DNA of 64,000 bases from Paenibacillus_AA sp045062745 (GTDB taxonomy: Bacteria; Bacillota; Bacilli; Paenibacillales; NBRC-103111). The DNA is taken from positions 1 to 64,000 of the forward strand of contig NZ_JBJGED010000030.1 of assembly GCF_045062745.1 (NCBI RefSeq), read 5' to 3'. Shown one piece after another: positions 7,560 to 14,557 of the stretch (positions are counted from its first letter, which is position 1; each line of letters starts with the position of its first letter). Both the position numbers and the translations under genes were made by a program. The notes beneath the pieces are model-generated. The model was given only the letters and a program-made list of their open reading frames with translations. It was not told where the DNA came from and did no database searches.

Positions 7560-7951
7560 CCGGCTACCTCCTCGATCTCAAATTCAATCCCCGGCTGCTC
7601 GGCATAGCGTTTCTGGGCCGTGCATTTGACCACCAAATTGTCATCCTGCCATACGATCTTGTTCGCGGCGTCGAAAAAGCCTTTGATCAGATTGTCGATG
7701 TCCGGCCTTTTTTGGTGCGGGCGTCCGTTCATCTCGAACTGCTGGCGTTTGGACCCACTCGATGGAATGGGCATCCAGAAGGTCATATTGACCGCTACAG
7801 GCGTTTTCATAGGCTCGGGATACATTTCCCTTAGCTTGTATCCGATTTCGTTCTTGTAGCTCAAATAGGCCATTGCGCTCTTGTCCATGAACTTGCCCTT
7901 TTGCGTCATTCGTACCGCGCCTCTGGGGGCGATTTCGATGTAATTGCTCAC
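7556..7951 (-). CDS. rusA: RusA-like Holliday-junction resolvase
   Basis: A 131-aa endonuclease of the RusA family, which cuts four-way junctions formed in phage recombination and replication before packaging. The catalytic signature RPDIDNL (residues 82-88) and the WQDDNLV segment (101-107) supply the family's metal-binding Asp residues. It starts with GTG overlapping the upstream stop as GTGA. It lies inside the early operon, as in many temperate Firmicutes phages. Confidence 0.9.
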   Translation of the reverse strand: MSNYIEIAPRGAVRMTQKGKFMDKSAMAYLSYKNEIGYKLREMYPEPMKTPVAVNMTFWMPIPSSGSKRQQFEMNGRPHQKRPDIDNLIKGFFDAANKIVWQDDNLVVKCTAQKRYAEQPGIEFEIEEVAG

Positions 7952-8079
7952 TTGGTCTCCTCCTCATCCGGTACCTCTACCCAGGTGATGTTGTCGTACA
8001 GGTGTTCAACTCGCTTTTTCTCTTTCTCCGTCCTCGGATTGCCCAGCTTCTTGCCCTTGTAATAAGCCTGGAATCTCAT
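7948..8079 (-). CDS. Small phage early protein (43 aa)
   Basis: An ATG overlapping the previous stop as ATGA; ribosome binding site GGAGGTTGATCCG. A charged 43-aa peptide with the YYKGKKLGNPRTEKEKKR segment and an acidic tail. Its stop overlaps the rusA start. No family known. Confidence 0.6.
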   Translation of the reverse strand: MRFQAYYKGKKLGNPRTEKEKKRVEHLYDNITWVEVPDEEETK

Positions 8080-8222
8080 CGGATCAACCTCCATTCCACG
8101 TTTTTGAATGTTTCGCTGATGGGTTTGATGTCTAAGTAGGTGAATTCGGAGGTATAAGTGCGGCCGTTGATGGTTAGTTCGTATCGGTCATAGGGTACGT
8201 ACCATTGTTCCTTCGCTTTCAT
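8076..8222 (-). CDS. Small phage early protein (48 aa)
   Basis: Coupled by ATGA overlaps on both sides. The 48-aa product MKAKEQWYVPYDRYELTING... looks like a small beta-rich protein. Part of a chain of five genes joined by stop/start overlaps (7401-8413). Function unknown. Confidence 0.6.
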   Translation of the reverse strand: MKAKEQWYVPYDRYELTINGRTYTSEFTYLDIKPISETFKNVEWRLIR

Positions 8223-8413
8223 GCCCCTTCACCGCCTTTCAGACATGTTTTGATCTTGCCGATCGGTACCCCGTACCGAAGATGGTATTCCTGGATGAAT
8301 TGTCGCTCCGTTAGATGGTTCCACACCCGCCGCATGTCGCGGACGCTTTGGTCAATATCTGGGTTACGGTCGTATACTTTGATGTCTCTTTTGCGGAATC
8401 GGTAGGGTTTCAT
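8219..8413 (-). CDS. Small basic phage protein (64 aa)
   Basis: A 64-aa Arg/Lys-rich protein (MKPYRFRKRDIKVYDRN...). Its ribosome binding site GGAGGCC comes from repeat copy E. The C-terminal half HLTERQFIQEYHLRYGVPIG could be a small helix-turn-helix. Not assigned to a family. Confidence 0.65.
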   Translation of the reverse strand: MKPYRFRKRDIKVYDRNPDIDQSVRDMRRVWNHLTERQFIQEYHLRYGVPIGKIKTCLKGGEGA

Positions 8414-8420
8414 TGGATTC

Positions 8421-8474
8421 GGCCTCCATCCCTTCGGGATTTAGTATTTCGGACGACTCGATGGCCATTCGGCC
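8421..8474 (-). repeat. Dispersed prophage repeat, copy E
   Basis: Minus strand: GCCGAATGGCCATCGAG, a diverged core, an ATCCC-GAA-GGGAT hairpin, then GGAGGCCGAATCCA before the ATG of the 64-aa gene. The stem bases differ from those of copies A and H but still pair. Confidence 0.7.
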
Positions 8475-8908
8475 TATGCCGATACTTTAGGCGTGATCTT
8501 TGCCACTTCTTTGCGAACGAAGTCTAGCCAGTCTCTCAAATTGTAAAACTCGTTTTTACGATCAATCAGTCCACAACTGAACGCCCATATAACATCAAAG
8601 TCATACCAAGTAGATAAGGGTTCGTGCTTCTTTTCGGGGTCAGCCGTATAATCGCATTCCTCGAAGTACTCTTCCCCGTCTACATCGACTGCCTGGATCT
8701 CGTCATTTGCACAATACACATAATCCTGTGTACCTTCTTCGTAGCTCCCAGACTCTAGCACTAAGGTGGGTTTACCGCATTTCGGGCAAACCCTTGCAGC
8801 ATCCATCTCTTCCTGCAATTCCAACTGATTGGCACACCATACCTTTGCGAGCGAGACCGGTATTCGTGTTTTCTTCGCGTAACTTACATGGTCATCGTAG
8901 AGTCCCAT
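8474..8908 (-). CDS. Phage early protein with zinc finger (144 aa)
   Basis: A 144-aa acidic protein with ARVCPKCGKPTLVLES (first Cys pair) and later VYCAND and EECDY, together a likely zinc-binding site. The C-terminal third is helical and aromatic. No family is recognised. Confidence 0.7.
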   Translation of the reverse strand: MGLYDDHVSYAKKTRIPVSLAKVWCANQLELQEEMDAARVCPKCGKPTLVLESGSYEEGTQDYVYCANDEIQAVDVDGEEYFEECDYTADPEKKHEPLSTWYDFDVIWAFSCGLIDRKNEFYNLRDWLDFVRKEVAKITPKVSA

Positions 8909-8931
8909 TATCCTTACCTCCGATTATTTAA

Positions 8932-9162
8932 TCATGCTCCCGACCGCTTATAGCGTCTCGGCTGCTCGGCTACCAACTCATTGGCGATCCCGGCGAAAAA
9001 CTCGGGCATATAGGCCGCAATCGCCTTATTGGTGACCCCCAACGCTTTGAGATTGGAGATCATGTCTTGCGTGATATATTCCACTTTGGCTTTGACTAGG
9101 GGCCTGTAGCCTTCTGCGGTTTGTTCTAGTTCGAACTTTTCGTATTTGGTGAGCAATGCCAC
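8932..9162 (-). CDS. Small phage early protein (76 aa)
   Basis: A helical 76-aa protein with LKALGVTNKAIAAYMPEFF, which could be a helix-turn-helix, and a basic tail RRYKRSGA. The ribosome binding site is GGAGGTAGGTGGC. No family recognised. Confidence 0.65.
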   Translation of the reverse strand: MALLTKYEKFELEQTAEGYRPLVKAKVEYITQDMISNLKALGVTNKAIAAYMPEFFAGIANELVAEQPRRYKRSGA

Positions 9163-9172
9163 CTACCTCCAA

Positions 9173-9604
9173 TTACTTAGCTTGTTCGCTTGGCAACCGT
9201 TCGAGATTCCCGTTCTTCTCTCCACGAAACGTGGTTATCGTCCTGACGCCGTTGCGAGCTGCGTTAAAGGCCATCACATCGCCCACCATCTTGTCAAACT
9301 CGTACCGAACCGCCCCATCTTTGTACAGAATGTCGTGATGTTCAAGGAAATTCTGGGCCATTGCGTACCCTCGGTGTTGGTCGAATTTGAACGGCTTTAC
9401 GCGGGCTAGGTTGCCTTGCGCGTAATTCCTCGCGATTCCGATCCGTCGGGCTTCTGCGTCAAAGAACACGTATAGCTCTATTTCCTTGTTCACGCAGTCC
9501 AACATTCGCCGGAGGGCGGCATTCAAGCAAAGCCGCCCCATTTTATCCACTGTGATCATTGGCTCTTCAATCTTGGAATCACTGCTGTAAGGTATAAAGG
9601 CCAT
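9173..9604 (-). CDS. Phage early protein (143 aa), beta-barrel-like N-terminus
   Basis: A 143-aa protein. The N-terminal half (ITVDKMGRLCLNAALRRML then IELYVFFDAEARRIGIA) resembles the AbrB/SpoVT-like swapped-hairpin fold in pattern, which would make it DNA-binding; this is weak. The C-terminal half is unknown. Confidence 0.65.
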   Translation of the reverse strand: MAFIPYSSDSKIEEPMITVDKMGRLCLNAALRRMLDCVNKEIELYVFFDAEARRIGIARNYAQGNLARVKPFKFDQHRGYAMAQNFLEHHDILYKDGAVRYEFDKMVGDVMAFNAARNGVRTITTFRGEKNGNLERLPSEQAK

Positions 9605-9617
9605 CCGTTCATTCCTC

Positions 9618-9785
9618 CTAAAGTGTTGTTATAGTGTTAATCGCTGGACGATTCCACTTCGCACACTTTGGCCCAAATTTATTTTTAAACTGCTCTAAAG
9701 CCTCCTGCTGCCACTCGGCTATCATCCGCGCGTTCTCGGCCCGGATCTCGGCAATCAGTTGGTCATAGTCGATATCGTCGTTCAT
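9618..9785 (-). CDS. Small phage protein coupled to the helicase loader (55 aa)
   Basis: The ATG at 9785 overlaps the stop of the DnaC-like gene (ATGA). The product is an acidic helix (DYDQLIAEIRAENARMIAEW) with a short C-terminal tail. Coupling suggests a role near replication initiation, but nothing else supports it. Confidence 0.6.
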   Translation of the reverse strand: MNDDIDYDQLIAEIRAENARMIAEWQQEALEQFKNKFGPKCAKWNRPAINTITTL

Positions 9786-10645
9786 GCGCCCTCCCGCATC
9801 CGGTAGTTCAGCTCCCGGCCACCGTCCAGTTCGACCCGGAAGTCTCGGCACATTTCGTTGATCCGGCTTCCCAACGCTTCGTCAATGTCAACTAACTCGC
9901 TGATTTTACGTTCGGACGAAATCATGATTGGCATTTGCTCCATGTACCGATAGTTGATGACCTCGTACATTTTTCTGATTTCGTAAGCGGATGGAGTGTT
10001 TGGCGGCTTGAATAGATCGTCTATAAACAAAACTTCGACCTTCTGCATCTTCTCGATCCTCGCCTTGTTGATCTCCTCCTTGTGCATGTCGTTCTTCATT
10101 TCCTCGATGCACTGGACGAACGGGGCATATAACACCTCAACACCTTCCGACAAGAGCGCATTCGAGATTGCCGTGAGCAGATGAGTCTTTCCACTTCCCG
10201 GTTTTCCGAGTAGACATATGCCGTTATTCGGAGTCGTTCGGATGTCGGCAAACCGGGAATGGTACGTCCTTGCTTTCCGGTAGGCAGCTCGTACCGGATC
10301 GGCGAGATATGAAAGGTCGAAGCTATCGAATGTACGTTTCTGAAAAGCCCAGGTAATTTTGCTCGATTGGAACAAAGCATCGGTCTGCTCCTGATTCTTC
10401 CGTTTCGCTACACAGTCGCAGATGTGCCAATGATCCATCATCACTTCGACCAGTTCACCCTTAACCGTTTGTTTGACCGGCCGTTTTACGAAGTATCCGT
10501 CCTCGTCCCGGCATTCGTTACATTTGTATTGAGGTGTCGTCCCATCGACCAGGGTAGATTTTTGACTCTCCCGGTACTTTTGCGCTTTCTCTCGCATTAA
10601 GTCCAGATCCGCTTGCGTTAGCGAATCCTTTATGCTTTTCCACAT
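9782..10645 (-). CDS. DnaC-like replicative helicase loader (AAA+ ATPase)
   Basis: A 287-aa phage helicase loader. Walker A GKPGSGKT (residues 147-154), Walker B LFIDDL (206-211), and an N-terminal zinc site formed by Cys42, Cys45, Cys76 and Cys78. It would bring the host replicative helicase to the initiator-bound origin, paired with the O-like protein encoded just upstream. The ATG at 10645 is chosen because AAAGGTGG lies 8 bp upstream. The gene overlaps the 3' end of the O-like gene by 128 bp in another frame, unusually long for this junction. Confidence 0.9.
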   Translation of the reverse strand: MWKSIKDSLTQADLDLMREKAQKYRESQKSTLVDGTTPQYKCNECRDEDGYFVKRPVKQTVKGELVEVMMDHWHICDCVAKRKNQEQTDALFQSSKITWAFQKRTFDSFDLSYLADPVRAAYRKARTYHSRFADIRTTPNNGICLLGKPGSGKTHLLTAISNALLSEGVEVLYAPFVQCIEEMKNDMHKEEINKARIEKMQKVEVLFIDDLFKPPNTPSAYEIRKMYEVINYRYMEQMPIMISSERKISELVDIDEALGSRINEMCRDFRVELDGGRELNYRMREGA

Positions 10646-11408
10646 CGGCTTGTCCACCTTTCGGAAATGGTTTGACCTTTTCTAAATGTTTGGCCCACCG
10701 TTCGTATGCAGCGACAGAGCAGTAGGAGAAAGTTCGGATTTCATCGCGCTCGTACTTCGGTTGAAATTCCTTAAATGATCGATCAATAGAGGCTTTAATA
10801 AATTCGACTGGAATCTTGGCGGCAACTAGAATCTTGATCTCGTGAAAATCGCTTGAGGATGCATCCATAATTCCGCGATGTTTGCAATAATGCTTTTCAA
10901 TCTCATAAGACCGCTTCATAATTTCCGAATCGGGTAGACTGGCCTCTTCTTCTTCTGTATTTAAGGTTGTTTGTAAAGAATGTATTTCTTCTTGGGCGGT
11001 TTCGCCCATACCACCATGGGCGGTTTCGCCCATAGTTCCTTGGGTGTTATCGCCCTTGGGCATTATCGCCCTTGGGTGATTTCGCCCATGGGCAGTTTCG
11101 CCCACCCATTGTTCATAATCCTTGTTGAATTGGATCACCCGGGCCTGTCCACCGGACACCTTTTGGAATATGATCTTGCGTTCCTCCAGATCCTTCAGTT
11201 CCCGTCGAATATTGCGAATATCCAGTTCTGTGGCCTGTTGGATAAAGCTCAGAGATAGTTCATGTTGTTTTCGATTGAACCCGTATGTATATCTCCAAAC
11301 TACGAACAGTATCCGGTATTGAGTCGGGCTTAGTTTAATCCGGGCCATCTGTTCCAGGATTTCGTCAGCAATTTTCGTGTAACCGTGTTCTGGCTGGACG
11401 TTAGCCAT
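10518..11408 (-). CDS. Replication protein O-like origin-binding initiator
   Basis: A 296-aa protein. The N-terminal 90 residues (TKIADEILEQMARIKLSPTQ, YRILFVVWRYTYGF, then RELKDLEERKII) form the winged helix of phage replication protein O. A repetitive middle segment with three GETAHG/GETAQ-type motifs is encoded by the origin iterons themselves (10994-11103). The C-terminal part would contact the DnaC-like loader. This layout, with the origin inside the initiator gene between DNA-binding and partner-binding domains, is that of lambda O. The last 43 codons overlap the loader gene. Confidence 0.88.
   Translation of the reverse strand: MANVQPEHGYTKIADEILEQMARIKLSPTQYRILFVVWRYTYGFNRKQHELSLSFIQQATELDIRNIRRELKDLEERKIIFQKVSGGQARVIQFNKDYEQWVGETAHGRNHPRAIMPKGDNTQGTMGETAHGGMGETAQEEIHSLQTTLNTEEEEASLPDSEIMKRSYEIEKHYCKHRGIMDASSSDFHEIKILVAAKIPVEFIKASIDRSFKEFQPKYERDEIRTFSYCSVAAYERWAKHLEKVKPFPKGGQADVEKHKGFANASGSGLNARESAKVPGESKIYPGRWDDTSIQM
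10930..10990. other. A+T-rich segment beside origin iterons, probable unwinding region
   Basis: About 60 bp rich in A and T (including TACATTCTTTACAAACAACC on the minus strand) follows the six iterons inside the initiator gene. Lambda has the same order: iterons, then an A+T-rich unwinding element. Confidence 0.5.
10994..11103. repeat. Six origin iterons of the prophage
   Basis: Six 14-bp near-palindromes GGGC(or T)-6-GCCC start at 10994, 11018, 11042, 11058, 11074 and 11090. The first two are identical (GGGCGGTTTCGCCC). Spacings are 24, 24, 16, 16 and 16 bp. They lie inside the O-like gene at the domain boundary, so they are the likely binding sites of its product. Confidence 0.8.
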
Positions 11409-11411
11409 CCA

Positions 11412-11843
11412 TCACACCACCTTATTGTGAGAAGCTGCCAGGTTTTTCAAATCGCGTAGGATGATCTCCGGGGTATTAACAATCTCCGAACCTGTATAAC
11501 GTAAAATCACATATCCAAGCTTTTGGAATTCTCGGTCTCTCTTTTTGTCTTTCGCTGCTTGTTCTTTTGTTTTTTCGTGGAATTCATGGCCGTCACATTC
11601 GATTGCAACTTTAAAATTTATGGAGTCCTGTATTACGGTAATGTCAGCATGGTAAGGACCAACTTCTTCCTGTATTAAAACTCTCATATCTGTTGCACCC
11701 ATTGAATCTCTGAATTGGATGCATTGTAAAACTGCGATCTTTTCAATTGGTGAACAGTTCTCTATTGTTTTTAATACTCCGTACACGTAGTCCATGTGAT
11801 AAGTGATAAACTCTCTTCTGTACCATTCCCAATCCTTTGCCAC
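11412..11843 (-). CDS. DUF559/Vsr-like PD-(D/E)XK nuclease
   Basis: A 143-aa protein whose core YHADITVIQ ... VAIECDGHEFHE ... KKRDREFQKLGYVILRYTG matches the restriction-endonuclease-like fold of DUF559/Vsr proteins: Asp66, Glu80 and a following Asp, then the conserved late strand with Arg. It would cut or nick DNA. It sits upstream of the initiator gene, four bases from it. It starts with GTG behind AAAGGCGGTGACAAC. Its role in the phage is unknown. Confidence 0.75.
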   Translation of the reverse strand: MAKDWEWYRREFITYHMDYVYGVLKTIENCSPIEKIAVLQCIQFRDSMGATDMRVLIQEEVGPYHADITVIQDSINFKVAIECDGHEFHEKTKEQAAKDKKRDREFQKLGYVILRYTGSEIVNTPEIILRDLKNLAASHNKVV

Positions 11844-11847
11844 GTTG

Positions 11848-11931
11848 TCACCGCCTTTCTTGAACCCTTTTGGTTTGTATCCAGAGACTCATAGCTTTAG
11901 GGAACCAATATAGTCTTTCTATTATGGTCAA
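11848..11931 (-). CDS. Possible tiny peptide after repeat copy F (27 aa)
   Basis: TTG start at 11931 behind GGAGGCCGATCCCA; peptide MTIIERLYWFPKAMSLWIQT then KRVQERR. Amphipathic and aromatic. It ends within the ribosome binding site of the DUF559 gene. Only position and the repeat-borne Shine-Dalgarno support it. Confidence 0.3.
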   Translation of the reverse strand: MTIIERLYWFPKAMSLWIQTKRVQERR

Positions 11932-11938
11932 TGGGATC

Positions 11939-11986
11939 GGCCTCCGCTTCGCTGAGCATATTCAGTCGATTGATGGCCTGTCGGCC
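11939..11986 (-). repeat. Dispersed prophage repeat, copy F
   Basis: Minus strand: GGCCATCAATCGACTGAATATGCTCAG in two parts (GGCCATCAATCG, ACTGAATATGCTCAG), a GCGAAGC hairpin and GGAGGCC. The core is nearly identical to copy A. It lies between the coiled-coil peptide gene and the DUF559 gene. Confidence 0.72.
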
Positions 11987-12004
11987 TGCTAAGTAACGTT
12001 TTAT

Positions 12005-12148
12005 TCATTTTGTTTCGTTGAGTAGTTCTTCTAACATCTGTTCGACGCGTATTCTATCTTGTTGTAATTTCCTTACGTTCGCCTCAAGTTCCAGTATCTC
12101 CGATAGAATTGCAGACAGTTCTTCTTCCAATTTGGCTATTTGGCTCAT
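12005..12148 (-). CDS. Small coiled-coil protein (47 aa)
   Basis: ATG at 12148 behind AGGTGAGAAC. The product is one continuous heptad-repeat helix (MSQIAKLEEELSAILSEILE ...). It follows the 36-aa hydrophobic peptide by four bases. Function unknown. Confidence 0.6.
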   Translation of the reverse strand: MSQIAKLEEELSAILSEILELEANVRKLQQDRIRVEQMLEELLNETK

Positions 12149-12152
12149 GTTC

Positions 12153-12263
12153 TCACCTATTCATTTTTGATTCGATTAAACGAAGCATTCGCTTTATTAC
12201 GATGTGCCAGAACATTAATTTGGTTGTGACCATAAAACCGATAAATAGTTCAGTAAGACTCAT
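12153..12263 (-). CDS. Tiny hydrophobic/amphipathic peptide (36 aa)
   Basis: ATG at 12263 behind AAAGGCGGGTGGAC. The peptide begins MSLTELFIGFMVTTKLMFWH and then has a basic helix, a plausible single membrane segment. It follows inverted repeat copy G and is followed by a coiled-coil peptide. Confidence 0.55.
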   Translation of the reverse strand: MSLTELFIGFMVTTKLMFWHIVIKRMLRLIESKMNR

Positions 12264-12290
12264 GTCCACCCGCCTTTGATTTTGATCTTG

Positions 12291-12340
12291 CCGAAGGCCC
12301 TCGATCGACCGAATCCGCTCAGGACGCCAGTCCGGGGGCC
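12291..12340 (+). repeat. Dispersed prophage repeat, copy G (inverted)
   Basis: Plus strand: GCCGAAGGCCCTCGAT, CGACCGAATCCGCTCAG, a GGAC-GCCA-GTCC hairpin and GGGGGCC. It is in the opposite orientation to A, B, C, E, F and H. The conserved parts and the hairpin are all present. Confidence 0.72.
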
Positions 12341-12375
12341 GTAGGGGTTCTAGGGGCTAAGAGAATAGAATCGTA

Positions 12376-12702
12376 TTATTCGGCTTGGGCTTCCAATAGT
12401 CTCTTATACCGGATACCTTCCGGCGTTTGATCAAGGTAATGATGGCAAGCGATGCAGGAGTCCAGCAGATCCGCCGCCGTTGTTCGATGATTCAGGCGCT
12501 TCCGAGAGGTGATATGCGCCATCTGTTGGGCCGAGGCCCCGGAACATCGCTTCTGGACTTCACAGATGCCCCGGGATCGCGTCCGAACCTCTTTCCGCAC
12601 CTTAGCCGTAATTTCACCTAATTGTCGCTGAGACAGCCTTATACGCGTCTTGGCGAGTTGCTTCTCTTTGGGGTAGGGGTGGAACTCTAGTGATAGATTC
12701 AT
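12376..12702 (-). CDS. HNH/NinG-like recombination nuclease
   Basis: A 108-aa protein with a zinc/HNH-type centre: CEVQKRC, QMAHITSRKR, then DSCIACHHYLDQ. His and Cys placement fits an HNH or NinG-type fold that acts on recombination intermediates. It follows the Sak4-like annealing ATPase, a common pairing in phages. I use the ATG at 12702 (GAGGTGTCCT before it); the longer ORF covers another start and a 12-codon reading frame. Confidence 0.7.
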   Translation of the reverse strand: MNLSLEFHPYPKEKQLAKTRIRLSQRQLGEITAKVRKEVRTRSRGICEVQKRCSGASAQQMAHITSRKRLNHRTTAADLLDSCIACHHYLDQTPEGIRYKRLLEAQAE

Positions 12703-12745
12703 AGGACACCTCAGAACGTCCAACGGCCGGTAACAATGGTACGAT

Positions 12746-13666
12746 TCATGCGGATTGTTCCTCCTCATTTGTTGCGGATTGTTGAGACTCAGCCAATTTC
12801 GTCTGCAGAAGGCCGTCCAACTTTGCGATAAAGTCCTGTGCGCTTGTTTCTGTCAGATTGCGCTGGTTGGATCCGTAGGTTTTCATGAGCTGCGCATCCA
12901 TCGATGCTTCCTTAAATCCAAGTTGCTCCCATTTCTCCTTGATCACCTGCAAGGTATCGCTCTTGACGACCTCAGCGCCTGTTTCTAGCCATTCCAGGAG
13001 TTTCTTTCCGGTATCCATACCCGGCTTGAAATATTGCCCGTCAAACAACCCTGTGCGGTCTTTAGAGGCCGATGCAGAATGATTCAGTGCAACGTCCAGC
13101 ATGACAGTGAATTCATATTCCATGCCGTCACGTTGAATTGGAGCCAACCCGACTTTGCGAATTTCCGTTTTGCCATTGTCGTTCTTCTCCTGCACATATT
13201 CGGTCTTGGCGCGCATCGTGCAGATAATGTGGCATTTGCTTTGCAGGATTGTGTTGACGAGCGCATTGTGCTTTGGTGTCACCTCGCGCCATGCAGTGTA
13301 GCTATTACCGCTTCTAGATGCTGCCGCTGCCGCCGATTGAATGTCGAGGATTCCACCCTCACCCGCCCAAGCGTGAGAGAGCGAGTCTATGATGATCACG
13401 TCGAATCCGTTGTCCTCGAACAGCTTAATGGCTTGAATGTACTTATCCGGAGTAAACGGTGCTTCGATCGGGATCACGCTGTAATCCCCCAGGTGCGCGT
13501 ACAAGTCTCCGCTACCGTTTTCCGTGTCGATCATCCCGACCTTGCTCCAATCCCCTGTGATGCCATACGCGATGTTAAGACTGCTGTACGTCTTCCCGGC
13601 CCCACTAGGAGCGCTGATACCCAAGCGCAATTTTGCTTTCTTACGTTCCGCTTTACGAATTTGCAT
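12746..13666 (-). CDS. Sak4-like RecA-fold recombination ATPase
   Basis: A 306-aa AAA-type ATPase with Walker A SAPSGAGKTY (residues 18-27) and Walker B DVIIIDSLSHAW (89-100). The RecA-like core, length and operon position match Sak4 single-strand annealing proteins, which promote phage recombination. The ATG at 13666 is used (GGAGGATGAAGACA before it). The Gln/Ser/Glu-rich last 40 residues may contact an SSB. The alternative would be a RecA-like accessory ATPase. Confidence 0.85.
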   Translation of the reverse strand: MQIRKAERKKAKLRLGISAPSGAGKTYSSLNIAYGITGDWSKVGMIDTENGSGDLYAHLGDYSVIPIEAPFTPDKYIQAIKLFEDNGFDVIIIDSLSHAWAGEGGILDIQSAAAAASRSGNSYTAWREVTPKHNALVNTILQSKCHIICTMRAKTEYVQEKNDNGKTEIRKVGLAPIQRDGMEYEFTVMLDVALNHSASASKDRTGLFDGQYFKPGMDTGKKLLEWLETGAEVVKSDTLQVIKEKWEQLGFKEASMDAQLMKTYGSNQRNLTETSAQDFIAKLDGLLQTKLAESQQSATNEEEQSA

Positions 13667-13901
13667 TGTCTTCATCCTCCAATTCTCTTTTGGTCACTTC
13701 GATTCGAGCGTACTTGTAACACTCTTTATCTACGGGCGCGTAGTAGGCGTTCAGGAGCCATTCTGAGGCCTCGCCAATGTCTTTAAAGGTTATGGCTGCG
13801 TCCAGGTCTGTCGTTAGCCCAGACGCCCCACGATTGATGTAGGAGCCGCTATATTGCTTATGTGCGATCGCGATGCGAATTTTCGTTTGCATATTCTTCA
13901 C
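13653..13901 (-). CDS. Small phage protein before the recombinase (82 aa)
   Basis: An 82-aa protein (MKNMQTKIRIAIAHKQYSGS...) ending inside the ribosome binding site of the Sak4-like gene. Mixed alpha/beta, no cysteines except one. No family recognised. Confidence 0.65.
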   Translation of the reverse strand: MKNMQTKIRIAIAHKQYSGSYINRGASGLTTDLDAAITFKDIGEASEWLLNAYYAPVDKECYKYARIEVTKRELEDEDNANS

Positions 13902-13912
13902 ATCCGTTTTTG

Positions 13913-13981
13913 TGATATAATTTCAGGTGAATCCATTCGAGAGGGTTCAACCGGCTACTGGTGCAAACAGTAGCTTTTTTC
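13913..13981 (+). ncRNA. Possible short plus-strand RNA with own promoter and terminator
   Basis: The plus strand has TGATATAAT (extended -10, 13913-13921) and, 33 bp later, a perfect 7-bp hairpin GCTACTG-GTGCAAA-CAGTAGC followed by six T (13975-13980). This would give an RNA of about 50 nt transcribed against the minus-strand operon. The -35 region is weak. Nothing in the opposite strand explains the hairpin-T tract. Confidence 0.45.
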
Positions 13982-14166
13982 TATTTTTCAGCAGGATCAT
14001 GACTTGGCGTTTGTTTGATCGGTGCAACTTGGCTAGGTCGAGTAGTGTCACGTTGCATTCTCCCTTTCTGCGCGATGTGTTGTTCCTTCAACTCCCGCAC
14101 TCTCGCGTGATAGGCGTCTACGGCCTCTTGTGTCCAGTCCCGGCGATAGTTGGGGTTGGTGATCAT
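13981..14166 (-). CDS. Small phage early protein (61 aa)
   Basis: A 61-aa charged helical protein (RRDWTQEAVDAYHARVRELK...) with a polar C-terminus. Its start overlaps the stop of the next upstream gene. No family recognised. Confidence 0.6.
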   Translation of the reverse strand: MITNPNYRRDWTQEAVDAYHARVRELKEQHIAQKGRMQRDTTRPSQVAPIKQTPSHDPAEK

Positions 14167-14357
14167 ACGATACCCCTTTGGGCGAACACGAGGTCTACGG
14201 TGCTTTTGAACGAGGGCTTTACCGTGTGCGACTTACACGTGACGCTGCCGTCCTCCGCAAATTTCAGCACCTTCACCCGATCGGCGTTATGGGGGCGTAT
14301 GGCCGATGTGTCCGTGACTTGCCAAAAGGTTTCGTTGTCGAACTGGATGGTTCTCAT
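14163..14357 (-). CDS. Small phage early protein (64 aa)
   Basis: A 64-aa, beta-strand-rich protein (MRTIQFDNETFWQVTDTSAI...). Coupled by overlap on both sides within the chain 13981-14754. Function unknown. Confidence 0.62.
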   Translation of the reverse strand: MRTIQFDNETFWQVTDTSAIRPHNADRVKVLKFAEDGSVTCKSHTVKPSFKSTVDLVFAQRGIV

Positions 14358-14557
14358 GCTGTTTCCTCCTCGTCACCCTCAAATTCGTGTACCCACTCCA
14401 TCAATTCTTTTGCCAGCGCCTTAGCTTCCGGTACCGAGATTTCATGGGTTAGTCCGATTCCATCCATCTTCACTTCCACGTTCAGTACCTTTGCGTCCTT
14501 ATTGCGGTTGTAGAGTATTTCTGAGATGTACTTTCCAGTACGGTTAACAGTGATCAT
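14354..14557 (-). CDS. Small phage early protein (67 aa)
   Basis: A 67-aa protein with a beta-rich N-terminal half and an amphipathic helix VPEAKALAKELMEWVHEFEG followed by an acidic tail. Overlaps neighbours by ATGA junctions. Function unknown. Confidence 0.62.
   Translation of the reverse strand: MITVNRTGKYISEILYNRNKDAKVLNVEVKMDGIGLTHEISVPEAKALAKELMEWVHEFEGDEEETA

Noticed and set aside
10994..11103. Regularly spaced repeats that could look like a small CRISPR
   Set aside because: The units are 14-bp near-palindromes with 2-10 bp gaps inside an ORF; there are no spacers of 30 bp or cas genes. They fit origin iterons.
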